From: Flammeovirgaceae bacterium
GTDB taxonomy: Bacteria; Bacteroidota; Bacteroidia; Cytophagales; Cyclobacteriaceae
DNA: 58,789 nucleotides
Direction of reading: 5' to 3'
NCBI GenBank assembly: GCA_016709845.1
Contig: JADJMA010000027.1
Span: 1-58,789, forward strand
Of this stretch, positions 20,650 to 29,556 are shown piece after piece (position 1 is the first letter of the stretch; each line of letters starts with the position of its first letter). Below the pieces are notes generated by a model. The model was not told where the DNA came from. It worked only from the letters and a program-made list of their open reading frames with translations, and ran no database searches. A program made the translations under genes and the position numbers.

Positions 20650-21114
20650 ACTACAAATGATCAAACAAAACAATTTCAAGTAGCAGAAATTCAACTATCC
20701 TACAAGTCAACTGTTAAACCTTCCATGCGACCAAAGATCAATAGATCAAAAGATGCCTTTGACATATTGAGGCAAAGCTGGGATGATTCCAGACTTGACC
20801 TTATTGAACAGTTCAAAGTTATTCTTACAAACAGAGCCAATAAGGTTCTGGGAATATTTGAAGTGTCTACAGGAGGAATTGCTGGCACTGTAGCCGATCC
20901 CAAACTAATTTTTGTAGCTGCACTGAAAGCTGGAGCCTCTGGAATTATACTTTCTCATAATCATCCTTCTGGCAATCTTAACCCAAGCCAGGCTGATATG
21001 GATTTAACAAGAAAAATAAAAGAAGGTGGCAAGCTGCTTGAGATAAGTCTACTTGACCACATGCAATGCTTCAGCTTCTGCACTGTACACATTTGCAAGT
21101 CCATATTTTTTTAA
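20644..21114 (+). CDS. radC: RadC-like JAB-domain protein, truncated at the C-terminus
   Basis: The JAB/MPN metalloprotein fold is complete up to LLEISLLDH: IFEVSTGGIAGTVADPKL, then IILSHNHPSGNLNPSQADMD. That is the JAMM metal site, with histidines at about 105 and 107 and an aspartate at 118. Bacteroidetes RadC-like proteins normally run on for another 15-20 residues after LLDH. Here the reading changes into unrelated codons (MQCFSFCTVH...), and the DNA beyond 21060 encodes a different gene on the other strand. The final strand is therefore replaced. Such genes are common on Bacteroidetes mobile elements; despite the name they are probably not classical repair proteins. Confidence 0.82.
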   Translation: METTNDQTKQFQVAEIQLSYKSTVKPSMRPKINRSKDAFDILRQSWDDSRLDLIEQFKVILTNRANKVLGIFEVSTGGIAGTVADPKLIFVAALKAGASGIILSHNHPSGNLNPSQADMDLTRKIKEGGKLLEISLLDHMQCFSFCTVHICKSIFF

Positions 21115-21350
21115 TGACTCAACCTCAGTTTGATGCTGATTTCCTTTCTCTAGGGACTTGATAAGCCTGACCATTTCCTCATCGTTGGCCAACTCCTTGA
21201 TCGGGTACCGATTCAATACGGGTTCCAGCTCGTAGCCGTACCCGGAGTGGAACTGCTTTACCTTAAAGTTGTCATTCTTGTCCTTTCCTTGAAATCCAGT
21301 TGTAGCCAGGCATTGAACATTTTACGTTGCTGATTGGGCAACAGCACTGA
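21049..21350 (-). pseudogene. Fragment of a conserved Bacteroidetes mobile-element protein
   Basis: The reverse strand reads MFNAWLQLDFK, after a shift VKQFHSGYGYELEPVLNRYP, then IKELANDEEMVRLIKSLEKG and YGLANVYSAEAEAL, stopping inside radC. I recognise the NAWLQLDFK / YGYELE / YPIKEL pattern from a large uncharacterised protein found on Bacteroidetes conjugative elements. Only a C-terminal part is here: no start and no N-terminal half. It collides with the truncated radC at about 21060. Either a deletion joined two parts of a larger element, or the assembly did. Confidence 0.55.
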
Positions 21351-21552
21351 GGATAAAAATTAACAACCGTGAATAATACTCCCAATTTATTTGCTCCAAA
21401 TGAATTTATTTATTTTCAAGATGTCCCCGTTATTGAGAGCTATTCAACGAATGTGATAAGTTTAATAAATATGGTAAACGAGCAGGGAGCCCTCCATTTC
21501 AGGCATGATATTTTGATATGCTATTCATTATCAATTTAAAAACATATTAATT

Positions 21553-21750
21553 ATGGTAACTAATAATAAAGACCCGAAAAAAGAAAAGGATACGCATGAT
21601 GATCATCATAAACATCCGGAGCATCATAAGCACGAAGAGCATCATGACGGAGCGGCTGGTAAAGGTAAACCTGAGCGTCATGATGAGAGTGAACATCATA
21701 CCGAGAAAGAACACCACTCCGAAAAAGAGCACCATAAGAAGAACAAGTAA
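21553..21750 (+). CDS. Histidine-rich small protein
   Basis: A 65-residue intact frame from the ATG at 21553: 16 of 65 residues are histidine, mostly as HH pairs spaced 3-6 apart (DDHHKHPEHHKHEEHH; TEKEHHSEKEHH), mixed with lysine and glutamate. There is no signal peptide, cysteine or hydrophobic core, so it should be disordered until it binds metal. It is followed by a good terminator at 21769-21807, which supports a real transcript. A role in storing or buffering Zn, Ni, Co or Cu is an inference from composition and from the metal transport genes nearby. Confidence 0.65.
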   Translation: MVTNNKDPKKEKDTHDDHHKHPEHHKHEEHHDGAAGKGKPERHDESEHHTEKEHHSEKEHHKKNK

Positions 21751-21768
21751 ATTTCTTTGAACATTAAG

Positions 21769-21807
21769 CGGCCACATTATCACCCGGTAAGTATGGCCGT
21801 TTTTTTT
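21769..21807 (+). terminator. Rho-independent terminator after the histidine-rich gene
   Basis: cggcca at 21769-21774 pairs with tggccg at 21794-21799, extended by one mismatch, and is followed by eight T (21800-21807). It lies 19 bases after the stop of the histidine-rich gene on the same strand. Confidence 0.8.
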
Positions 21808-22140
21808 GTTTCGATGCCTAAAACATGCTCTAACGTGAATTAGTACCAGAACCTTTTCAGGAAAAAGCAACATTTCAAGGTTTTGTCTTCTTATTAGCTT
21901 TATCAAGACTGAACGTTTGTGCTGTGATTTCTTCGTTTTCAACCTGACAGCCTCTAGCGACAATAGTTTCTCGTGGCTAGAGCTAACAGGGCCAGAAGGG
22001 GTAAAGGATTTTATCAAGTACGAGATTGAGTTTTAGGCAAGATTTATCTTGCACCTGCATTGTGTTTGTTTAATGGTGCTTAATCAGTGTAAAAATGCTG
22101 ATTGGAATTCCTACTACTGAAGGGAATATCCAAAAGAAAA

Positions 22141-22229
22141 GTTGCGGGATTGTTTGTCAAGGGTGGCGATTCCACTAAAAAACAAACAACAATCGGCACT
22201 TGCCTTGCCCTTGACAAAGGTTTCGCAAC
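22141..22229. repeat. Large inverted repeat near the end of the mobile segment
   Basis: gttgcg at 22141 pairs with cgcaac ending at 22229, and tttgtcaaggg with cccttgacaaa inside these, around a centre of about 40 bases. The surrounding 21810-22280 has no convincing gene in any frame. As the last structure before a chromosomal-looking gene cluster, it may mark an element end, an oriT or a decayed repeat. Confidence 0.6.
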
Positions 22230-22281
22230 AGGCCTACCTTTGGTTTGCCGGTGAAATGGTCTTCATGGTTCGTCAGGAGTT

Positions 22282-23253
22282 TTACTTCCGATAAAAATAT
22301 CGCTGGATGCCCAATTCCCAAACGGGAGTGAACCGAACATACGAATTGCCATACAAACTAAAACCTACCGAAAAGTCAATCCTCAAGTTCGATTTTACTA
22401 TTCGTTGAATACCAGGGTGAACCTCCAGATAAGACCCTTTAGCCAAGGGTATTGACTTGGAAGCTAGCTCTACACCATTCTGAATTACTCTTGCAGCATC
22501 GTATTCCCTACCCCGAAATTCCAGATACACATTCCAGTTTGGCTGCTCATAGTCAGTATAGAGTGAAGGCGCAAGTCGGTATCCAAAGGAGAGATCATAT
22601 CGGGTTGCATTGCCAAAATAGATCGTAGTTGGCAAATCGGGGCCACCGGTAAAGTCAGGTTGTGTCTCCGAATATGAGTTGGGTTTGATTAATCCAGCGG
22701 TGAGCGAAACAGCAAAACGGTTTTTAAGCAGCGTGGCAATAACCCCATAGCCATATCCCCCGGTATCATCCATCAAGTTGGGTTCCGCTTCATCATGGGC
22801 CACCGTAAGTCTCGACCACTCGCCATAACCTGCAATCCTGAAATGGCTGTTCTTCTTGTCAATCGAAACGAATCGGTACTTGGCATACAGATGGACTCCG
22901 CTGAACAAATAGGGATAGTCGACACCTCGTTTAGGAACTTGTGCATAGTAGTTGGTTTGATTTCCAACATGCGTATGGTTGACCAGGTCAGGTGGCAATT
23001 TCCTGTCATGGTGATTGGATATTGAACCCGTTATCAGTATAGATAGTTTTGAAGTAACCCCGTACATCGCGCGGATGGCGTACATAGATCGGGTAAGGTT
23101 GACCTCCTTATAATTTTGATTGAGTACCCTTAGGCCAAGTACATTTTTCGGGACGGAGCTGGCCGGTTCATTTAAAGGAAATAACTCCTGCGAAACGCAG
23201 GGCGTTACGACTGTTAATAAAAAGATATAAATTAAAACAGACTTATATTTCAT
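22282..23253 (-). CDS. Predicted outer-membrane beta-barrel protein of unknown function
   Basis: An intact 323-residue protein with a signal peptide (IYIFLLTVVTPCVSQ), then alternating beta strands rich in aromatic residues (RFAVSLTAGLIKPNSY, YDLSFGYRLAPSLY, WNVYLEFRGREY), ending WELGIQRYFYRK with a terminal aromatic pattern of barrel proteins. No domain name is certain. Its start overlaps the end of the upstream HMA-domain gene by 11 bases, so the two are co-translated. Pairing of a barrel with a secreted HMA protein suggests handling of a metal ion across the outer membrane, but substrate and direction are unknown. Confidence 0.72.
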   Translation of the reverse strand: MKYKSVLIYIFLLTVVTPCVSQELFPLNEPASSVPKNVLGLRVLNQNYKEVNLTRSMYAIRAMYGVTSKLSILITGSISNHHDRKLPPDLVNHTHVGNQTNYYAQVPKRGVDYPYLFSGVHLYAKYRFVSIDKKNSHFRIAGYGEWSRLTVAHDEAEPNLMDDTGGYGYGVIATLLKNRFAVSLTAGLIKPNSYSETQPDFTGGPDLPTTIYFGNATRYDLSFGYRLAPSLYTDYEQPNWNVYLEFRGREYDAARVIQNGVELASKSIPLAKGSYLEVHPGIQRIVKSNLRIDFSVGFSLYGNSYVRFTPVWELGIQRYFYRK

Positions 23254-23752
23254 GTATCAAATACAAAATGTTTTGATCAGGCTGGATTCCTAATTTCTTT
23301 TTCCATTGATTGCTTTCTTTCTTAGGAAGGAACCCCTCATCTACCAATGTCAACGCAACGCTATTTAGTAATGCGTTACCCTTAAATTGAAGCCATTGGT
23401 AGCGTTGTCCCTTAAAGGTAAAGAAACCGTCCTTGTCGACTCGTATATCTCTAAAATCAAGTTGAAGACGAACGAACCGAACTGAAAAACCCGCATCGGT
23501 AATTGCTTTTGCTATCCTTTTCAAATCGATAACTTCAACATCTTTCAAGTAGATTCTTCCCTCGGTTTTCTCCAGACTCATCCCTACAGAGTCCACAAAA
23601 TCCAATTTGCGAAGACTCATTTCAACGCTTCTTGAGCACATGGAGCATGTAAATCCGTTGACCCCAATATCTATCCATCTTATTCCTGCCATTAAATTTG
23701 TTGCTACACTTGTAAGTAGAATCAACAATGCTGTTATCGAATATATTTTCAT
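23243..23752 (-). CDS. Exported heavy-metal-associated (HMA) domain protein
   Basis: From the ATG at 23752 a signal peptide (MKIYSITALLILLTSVATNL) precedes an HMA fold with the metal-binding GFTCSMCSRSVE (CxxC), a beta-alpha-beta-beta-alpha-beta pattern and FSVRFVRLQLDF. About 169 residues. HMA domains carry Cu(I), Zn, Cd or Hg. The upstream ATG at 23788 adds 12 residues before the signal and is less likely. The region after the HMA domain (GFFTFKGQRYQWLQFKGN) is unassigned. It is the first gene of a two-gene unit with the barrel protein. Confidence 0.8.
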   Translation of the reverse strand: MKIYSITALLILLTSVATNLMAGIRWIDIGVNGFTCSMCSRSVEMSLRKLDFVDSVGMSLEKTEGRIYLKDVEVIDLKRIAKAITDAGFSVRFVRLQLDFRDIRVDKDGFFTFKGQRYQWLQFKGNALLNSVALTLVDEGFLPKKESNQWKKKLGIQPDQNILYLIHEI

Positions 23753-23823
23753 AATCAAACAATTATATTTCAAACGCAAAAACCACACAACTCCGACAGA
23801 AAAGGGATCAAATTATAGCACAG

Positions 23824-24276
23824 TTATTTTTTCAGCTCTATCGTCACAGCCGTCAAAACCGAGTTTGATATAAAACATTCCGCATGCGCCTTTTCGTGCA
23901 TCTTGTTCAAATCGTCTTCAGAAGGTTTGTTAGCTTCATCAAATTCAACGACAGGCCTCAGTATAACTTTCAGCACCGCCATTTTATTGCTGTCGTTTTT
24001 GCCCACTATTCCAACGGCATTGCCTTCATAGCTTTTGATTGAATACTTTTTGTAAGACGCTATCGCCAGAAAAGTTAGCATATGGCAACTTGCTAGTGAT
24101 GCAATAAATGCTTCCTCGGGATTTACATATTCTGGCTTCCCTAAGTACTCTGGTGCTGCCGAGGCTTTAACTACAATTCCACCACCGAATTTCAACTCAT
24201 GTGTGCGGCTGTAGTTTTTATATGAGAAATCGTTTGATTCCGAAATCCACTTCAGACTAACTGTATATTCACTCAT
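23824..24276 (-). CDS. OsmC-family peroxiredoxin-like protein
   Basis: An intact 150-residue protein. Family features are GGIVVKASAAPEYLG, then NPEEAFIASLASCHMLTFLA with the first cysteine in the central helix, and HAECFISNSVLTAV with the second cysteine near the C-terminus. OsmC/Ohr proteins reduce organic hydroperoxides with these two cysteines, often recycled by dihydrolipoamide. A dihydrolipoyl dehydrogenase gene lies 2.4 kb upstream on the same strand, which fits. The family call is firm; the substrate is not shown. Confidence 0.88.
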   Translation of the reverse strand: MSEYTVSLKWISESNDFSYKNYSRTHELKFGGGIVVKASAAPEYLGKPEYVNPEEAFIASLASCHMLTFLAIASYKKYSIKSYEGNAVGIVGKNDSNKMAVLKVILRPVVEFDEANKPSEDDLNKMHEKAHAECFISNSVLTAVTIELKK

Positions 24277-24355
24277 AATATTTAGTTTAAATTAGATATG
24301 TTTTAGTTACAATATACTTTCATTGGCTGGCGAATTGCGTTGCTGCCTATAGCTT

Positions 24356-26566
24356 TTAAATAGCTTCCGTTTTCATTACTTCTAATAAGTGTTGGTTGGA
24401 AGAAATTAACTCACCAAAAATAACGTCTCCTGTTCCGGTATCATAATAAGCCGACACTATTCCTAAACTGCCGCTGGATATTTGATCGGTTATATATTTG
24501 CTTGTTTTTAAAATTTCCTGCATGGAGTTTTGTGTGTTTAAGCGACAAGCATCTTCTAAAAGATTGGCTTGAGAATTTTTATCACCTTGTACCTTAGCTT
24601 TATCAACTGATGGTTTAATTTTTTCAGTGATACCTGAGATGTATCCATCGCTGATTTTGTGAATGGCTGTATTTATAGCTCCGCATTTTGCATGGCCCAT
24701 CACGATTATCAGCTTAGTCCCGATTTCTTTATGCGAGAGTTCCATGCTTCCGATGATGTCGTCATTGATAATATTTCCGGCAACGCGTATTGAAATCAGC
24801 TCTCCGAGATTGCTATCGAATATCACTTCAGGAGTTATTCTGGAATCAATACAACTCAATATAACGGCCATGGGGTATTGCCCGGATGAAGTGGCATCTA
24901 CCTGATGAAGAAATTCTTTTTTAGACCATTTGCCTTTGACAAAGCGTTCGTTACCTGTCTTCAATAAGGCTAATATCTTGCCTGGCGTTAACGCCTGTTG
25001 TGTTTGCTTATCCAATACATCAATAAATTCTACATGATCAATGGGCTGATATTTGTTTTTCAGACCAATCATATTGAGCTGTATATTTTTTTCAGTGCTT
25101 ACAACATTTTTAAAATCGTGCAAAAGTTCCAGAATATCGTTATCAATGTAATCTGTTTTGGCAGCATCAATAATAACCTTTGATTTTTCCGGAATACCCC
25201 AGAGTGTGCTTTTAATGGTTGCCTTGTTTAAGAATGAAACCTGATTGGGTAATTCTATGCGAATGGTCTCATTGGTATAATGTGTCTCTTTCTCTATCGT
25301 AAATGGATTTCTGAAATTACTTCGTAATATGTAAAAAATAGCGACTGCCAATCCTATTAAAACGCCTATTAACAGATCAGTGAACAAGATGCCGACTATG
25401 GTAATAATGAAGGGTATAAATTGACTCAAGCCTTTCTTATACATTTCTTTGAATAGCGTAATTTTGGCTAGTTTATAACCTGTCACAATTAATATTGCAG
25501 CCAGAGCGGCTAATGGAATTTTATTTAATACTGAAGTCATTGATAAAATACTGACGAGCAGCAGCAAGCCATGAATAATAGTGGAAGCTTTGGTTTTCGC
25601 TCCTGAATAAACATTGACTGAACTTCGCACAATAACTGAGGTAACAGGTATGCCACCAAATAATCCGGCCACCATGTTTCCTACGCCTTGTGCCATCAAT
25701 TCTTTGTTAGGAGGCGACTCTCTTTTATGAGGATCTATATTATCAACTGCCTCCAAATTGAGCATCGTCTCCAGAGAGGCCACTATGGCTATGGTGAATC
25801 CCACAATCCAAACTTCATAATTAGCAATAGCCGGAAATGATCGCAAATTAATTTTGATCAATGCCAACACATCAGCTGCCGGTAAGTTTACCAAATGATG
25901 ACCTTCAACATAAACTGAAGGAGCAACTTTCCTGAACAATTCATTCAAGCCTATGCTAATGGCAACTACAAATAATGATGATGGTAAAAATTTAATTTTC
26001 TTCAGCGAAGTCCTGTCCCAAAAAATTAAAAGTGCCAGTGAAATAATTCCGATAATAATAGCGCCTGGATTCAGATGGGAGTAGCTTTCAAACAGGTGAG
26101 AGAATGTGTTTTCGCCATTTGGCTGATGAAATGCAAAAATATCTTCATGATCTGCATCGTAGCCTAAGGCATGTGGAATCTGTTTTAGGATGAGCAAAAT
26201 ACCAATAGCCGCCAGCAGCCCTTTAATAACATTGGAGGGAATATAATTAGCAATAAATCCACCCTTTAATAAACCTGCTATTAATTGCAACACGCCAGCT
26301 ATTAAAAGAGCTACAGAAAATACTTCGAAGCCACCCAATTTAGTGATGGACGCCAGTACTATTGCAGCAAGACCTGCGGGCAGGACCGCTTACGCTGGTT
26401 TGTGATCCGCTAAAAAACCTACAATCACTCCTCCGATAATCCCGGAAATTATTCCTGATAGTAATGGTGCTCCTGAGGCCAATGCTATGCCCAGACATAG
26501 GGGCAGCGCAACCAGATACACTACTAAACTCGATGGTAAGTCATATTTCAAATTTTTTATATTCAT
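24356..26566 (-). CDS. SulP-family anion transporter fused to beta-carbonic anhydrase, one frame break
   Basis: From the ATG at 26564-26566 the protein starts NLKYDLPSSLVVYLVALPL and, after one shift near 26390, continues through a SulP membrane domain (GLLKGGFIANYIPSNVIKGL; MVAGLFGGIPVTSVIVRSS). A degenerate STAS region lies at about 25030-25290. The last about 215 residues are a beta-carbonic anhydrase with zinc ligands in ILSCIDSRITPEV and MGHAKCGAIN. About 737 residues. The fusion is known in bacteria and is thought to couple bicarbonate or another anion to CO2 hydration at the membrane. The single break is probably an error; all catalytic residues are present. Confidence 0.92.
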
Positions 26567-26637
26567 ACTATGGTTCAGAATGCTGTCTCAAAATTAATTA
26601 CAAAAAATTTTATTACTATGCCTGTTGCAAGCCCGAC

Positions 26638-28032
26638 TTACATGTGTATTGCACGATTACCGGTAGCCGCCAGGCATGCTTCCTTGAATGATTCGTAAAA
26701 TGTCGGATGTCCATGCGACATTCTTGAAATGTCTTCCGCAGAAGCGCGATACTCCATCGCAACCGTAGCTTCTCCAATCATGTCGGATGCCGTGGCCCGA
26801 TCATGTGAATGCCCAATATCTCATCAGTATTAACATCCACCAAAACTTTAATGAAGCCTTCCAGATCTGAATTCATTCTTGCTCTTGCATTGGCTTTGAA
26901 TGGAAATGATCCGGCACGGTAACCCCTTCCATCTTTTTAGCTGCTCTTCGGTATATCCCACGCTGGCAACCTCAGGCCAGGTATAGACAATGTTAGGAAT
27001 GGTGAGATAATTGATATGCGGGTTTTGTCCCGTTATCCGTTCGGCTACATAGGTTCCTTCTTCTGAAGCTTTGTGTGCGAGCATCGCTCACTACAACATC
27101 ACCGATAGCATATATTCCACCTTCAGAAGTTTGAAGAAATTCATCCACCTCAATACGGCCCGCTTTATCTGTTTTGATGTTTAATTTATCAAGCCCTAGT
27201 CCCTCGGTATAAGGTTTACGGCCTACCGACATCAGGCAATAGTCGCCTTCAATAGTGATCTGCTTTCCGGCTTTATCTTCTGCTGTCACCGTAACGGAAT
27301 CACCTTTGTTCTCTGCCCGGGTAACTTTGTGTGAAAGATGAAATTCAAAGCCTAGCTTTTGCAATGATTTTTGAAGCTCCTTCCCGAGGGACGAATCCAT
27401 ATTCGCGATAATGGAATCCAGAAATTCGATAACGGTAATTTTTGTTCCGATTCTGGCAAATACAGAGCCCAGTTCCATGCCGATAACTCCACCACCAACA
27501 ATGATCATGTTTTTCGGTATCTCTTTAAGCTCCAGCGCTTCAGTCGATGAAATTATGCGTTTCTTATCAATGGTGATGCTGGGAAGCGATGATGGCTTTG
27601 AACCGGTGGCAATAATTGTGTTTCGCGTTTCTATTTCTGTAACACCCTTTTCACCAGCAATAGAAATTTTATTTCGTCGATAAAACTGCCTGTTCCCTGT
27701 AATACATCTACCTTGTTTTTCTTCATTAAAAACGCCACGCCATCTACGGTTTTTTTAACAACATCTGCCTTGTGCGCAATCATCTTATTGATGTCAATGG
27801 AAAGATCTGTAAGTGAAATTCCATGATCTTTGAGTTTGGTTTGTGCATCGTGAAACCTTTCGGAACTATCGAGTACGGCTTTAGAAGGAATGCATCCCAC
27901 GTTGAGGCATGTACCACCGAGCGCCTGATATTTTTCTACCAACGCAGTCTTCATGCCCAACTGTGCGCAACGAATTGCAGCGACATATCCTCCGGGGCCT
28001 GATCCTATAATTACAACATCATATTTTTTCAT
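26638..28032 (-). CDS. lpdA: Dihydrolipoyl dehydrogenase, frameshifted
   Basis: Flavoenzyme (E3) that reoxidises dihydrolipoamide with NAD+. The N-terminus has DVVIIGSGPGGYVAAIRCAQ (FAD site) and the redox disulfide GGTCLNVGCIPSK (cysteines at about 42 and 47). The middle gives IIVGGGVIGMELGSVFARIG (NAD site) and YAIGDVV. The C-terminal frame shows GHPTFYESFKEACLAA with the catalytic histidine-glutamate region and a stop at 26638. About 464 residues. Breaks lie near 27660, 27570, 27080, 26920 and 26810. It is not next to E1 or E2 genes, so it may serve peroxide defence with OsmC rather than a dehydrogenase complex. Confidence 0.93.
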
Positions 28033-28050
28033 GCGATGAAATTTTGAAAC

Positions 28051-29313
28051 TCATTTAAATTGAAATATTAATAAAGCAACTGCGGCAATAGTCATTAGAA
28101 TAAGCGTCATGAAACCCAATGTATTTGACAATTTACTATTGGTAAACTCACCCATAATCTTTTATTATTGCCGATATGCAAAATGATAGCGATCAATACG
28201 GGCGATGTTAGACCATACAAAATGGCGGTGTATATAAGCGCCTGAATCGGACTAATACCAACAAAATCCAATGACAATCCGATAAGCAGCGATACAATCA
28301 CTGTAAAATAAAACTTTCGCACTGCTGAATTTCTTATCAAGTCCACTATCCCATCCAAAGGTTTCGGCTAACATATAGGACTGTGAACCTGCCAATACAG
28401 GTATGGCGATCATCCCCGTACCCAATACTCCGATAGCAAAAATAATATAGGTGAGTTTGCCCGCTAATGGCTCCAATGCTTTGGCGGCCTGCTCAACAGT
28501 AGTAATTTGGTGAATACCCGAATTATATAAAACGGTGCCTGTGGTAAGTATTATAAAAAACATGACGATGTTAGAAAATAGCATTCCAAGATTCACATCC
28601 GTTTTCATGTTATCCAAAACATGTTTATTTACAATTACCTTTCGTTTGCTATGTGCAACACTTTCAGCTTCCATAGTGGCCTGCCAGAAAAAAAGATAGG
28701 GAGAGATTGTTGTGCCGAGTATAGCAACGAGGATTGATAAAAAATCTTTATTGAATTGAATGGAAGGAATGAAGGTACTTTGCATAACCAGTCCCCAATC
28801 CTGTTTCACGAGAAATGGAACAATTACGTATAGTAACAATGACAAGCATAACCATTTTAATATCAAGGCCAGCTGTTGATAAGGATACCTTGATAATAAC
28901 AAAAATTAAAATACCTGTTATAAAAGCGCTAAAGGCAAAAGCAGGTATTGCAGGAAAAAGCATATTGGCAACAGAGCCCATTGCATGAATGTCAGCCCCG
29001 ATATTAAAAGTAATTGCAGGAAAACTAAAGAGAAGCATTAAATACAAAATGCTTTTTGGGTAGTGATTTTTTAATGTTACAGTAAGCCCTTGAGTTGTTA
29101 CAATACCTATCCGTGCGCACATTCCCTGAATGGCCGCCATTAACGGAAATGTCAATAACGCTGTCCATAACGTTGCATAACCAAAGCCAGCTCCGGCCTG
29201 AGAATAGGTGGCGATGCCCGAAGGATCATCATCGCTTGCACCGGTTACGAGACCAGGTCCAAGGATTCGTATAAATCTTTAATTCTTGCTGAAAAGCTTG
29301 AAGAATTCTTCAT
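28051..29313 (-). CDS. Nramp-related divalent metal transporter, frameshifted
   Basis: A multi-helix transporter of about 420 residues. The first helix has GPGLVTGASDDDPSGIATYS. Later segments include FNIGADIHAMGSVANMLFP, TISPYLFFWQATMEAESVAH and IFAIGVLGTGMIAIPVLAGS. Classical Nramp proteins carry DPGN in helix 1 and a methionine (MPH) in helix 6 that select Mn and Fe. Here these are DPSG and a FWQA-type segment, so this branch may carry another ion such as Mg. Breaks lie near 29260, 28850, 28340 and 28170. The start is taken at the ATG at 29313 (MKNSSSFSARIKD), joined to the transporter by a one-base shift. Confidence 0.85.
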
Positions 29314-29499
29314 TAAACTTTCTTTTAAATTTTTCTTTCTTCTTATTAATAGAAATAAATAGATAACTACGATGATTGGCGTGATGATGTTCACAATAAT
29401 CAGAAGGAATGACTTTTGCGGATTCACAAATAACCAATAAACATTCGTCACTATACAGGTAAATATTAGAATCATTGTGATATAATAAAACACTTTCAT
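29279..29499 (-). CDS. Small two-helix membrane protein upstream of the Nramp-like gene
   Basis: MKVFYYITMILIFTCIVTNV starts the first of two hydrophobic helices, the second being IIVVIYLFLLIRR, followed by a basic tail. In the raw frame it runs into the Nramp N-terminus. With one base change in an A-run it would end at 29279 (FKLFSKN), overlapping the transporter start by 35 bases. About 73 residues. Co-transcription is likely. The function is unknown. Confidence 0.5.
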
Positions 29500-29556
29500 T
29501 CTAGCTTACTTAATAATTAAAATACATTTAACTTACATTCATATAATCCCAATCTT

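Noticed and set aside
21547..22017. Reverse open frame of 156 codons
   Set aside because: It is antisense to the histidine-rich gene and its terminator and then passes through DNA with no homology; methionine/phenylalanine-rich composition mirrors the CAT-rich strand.
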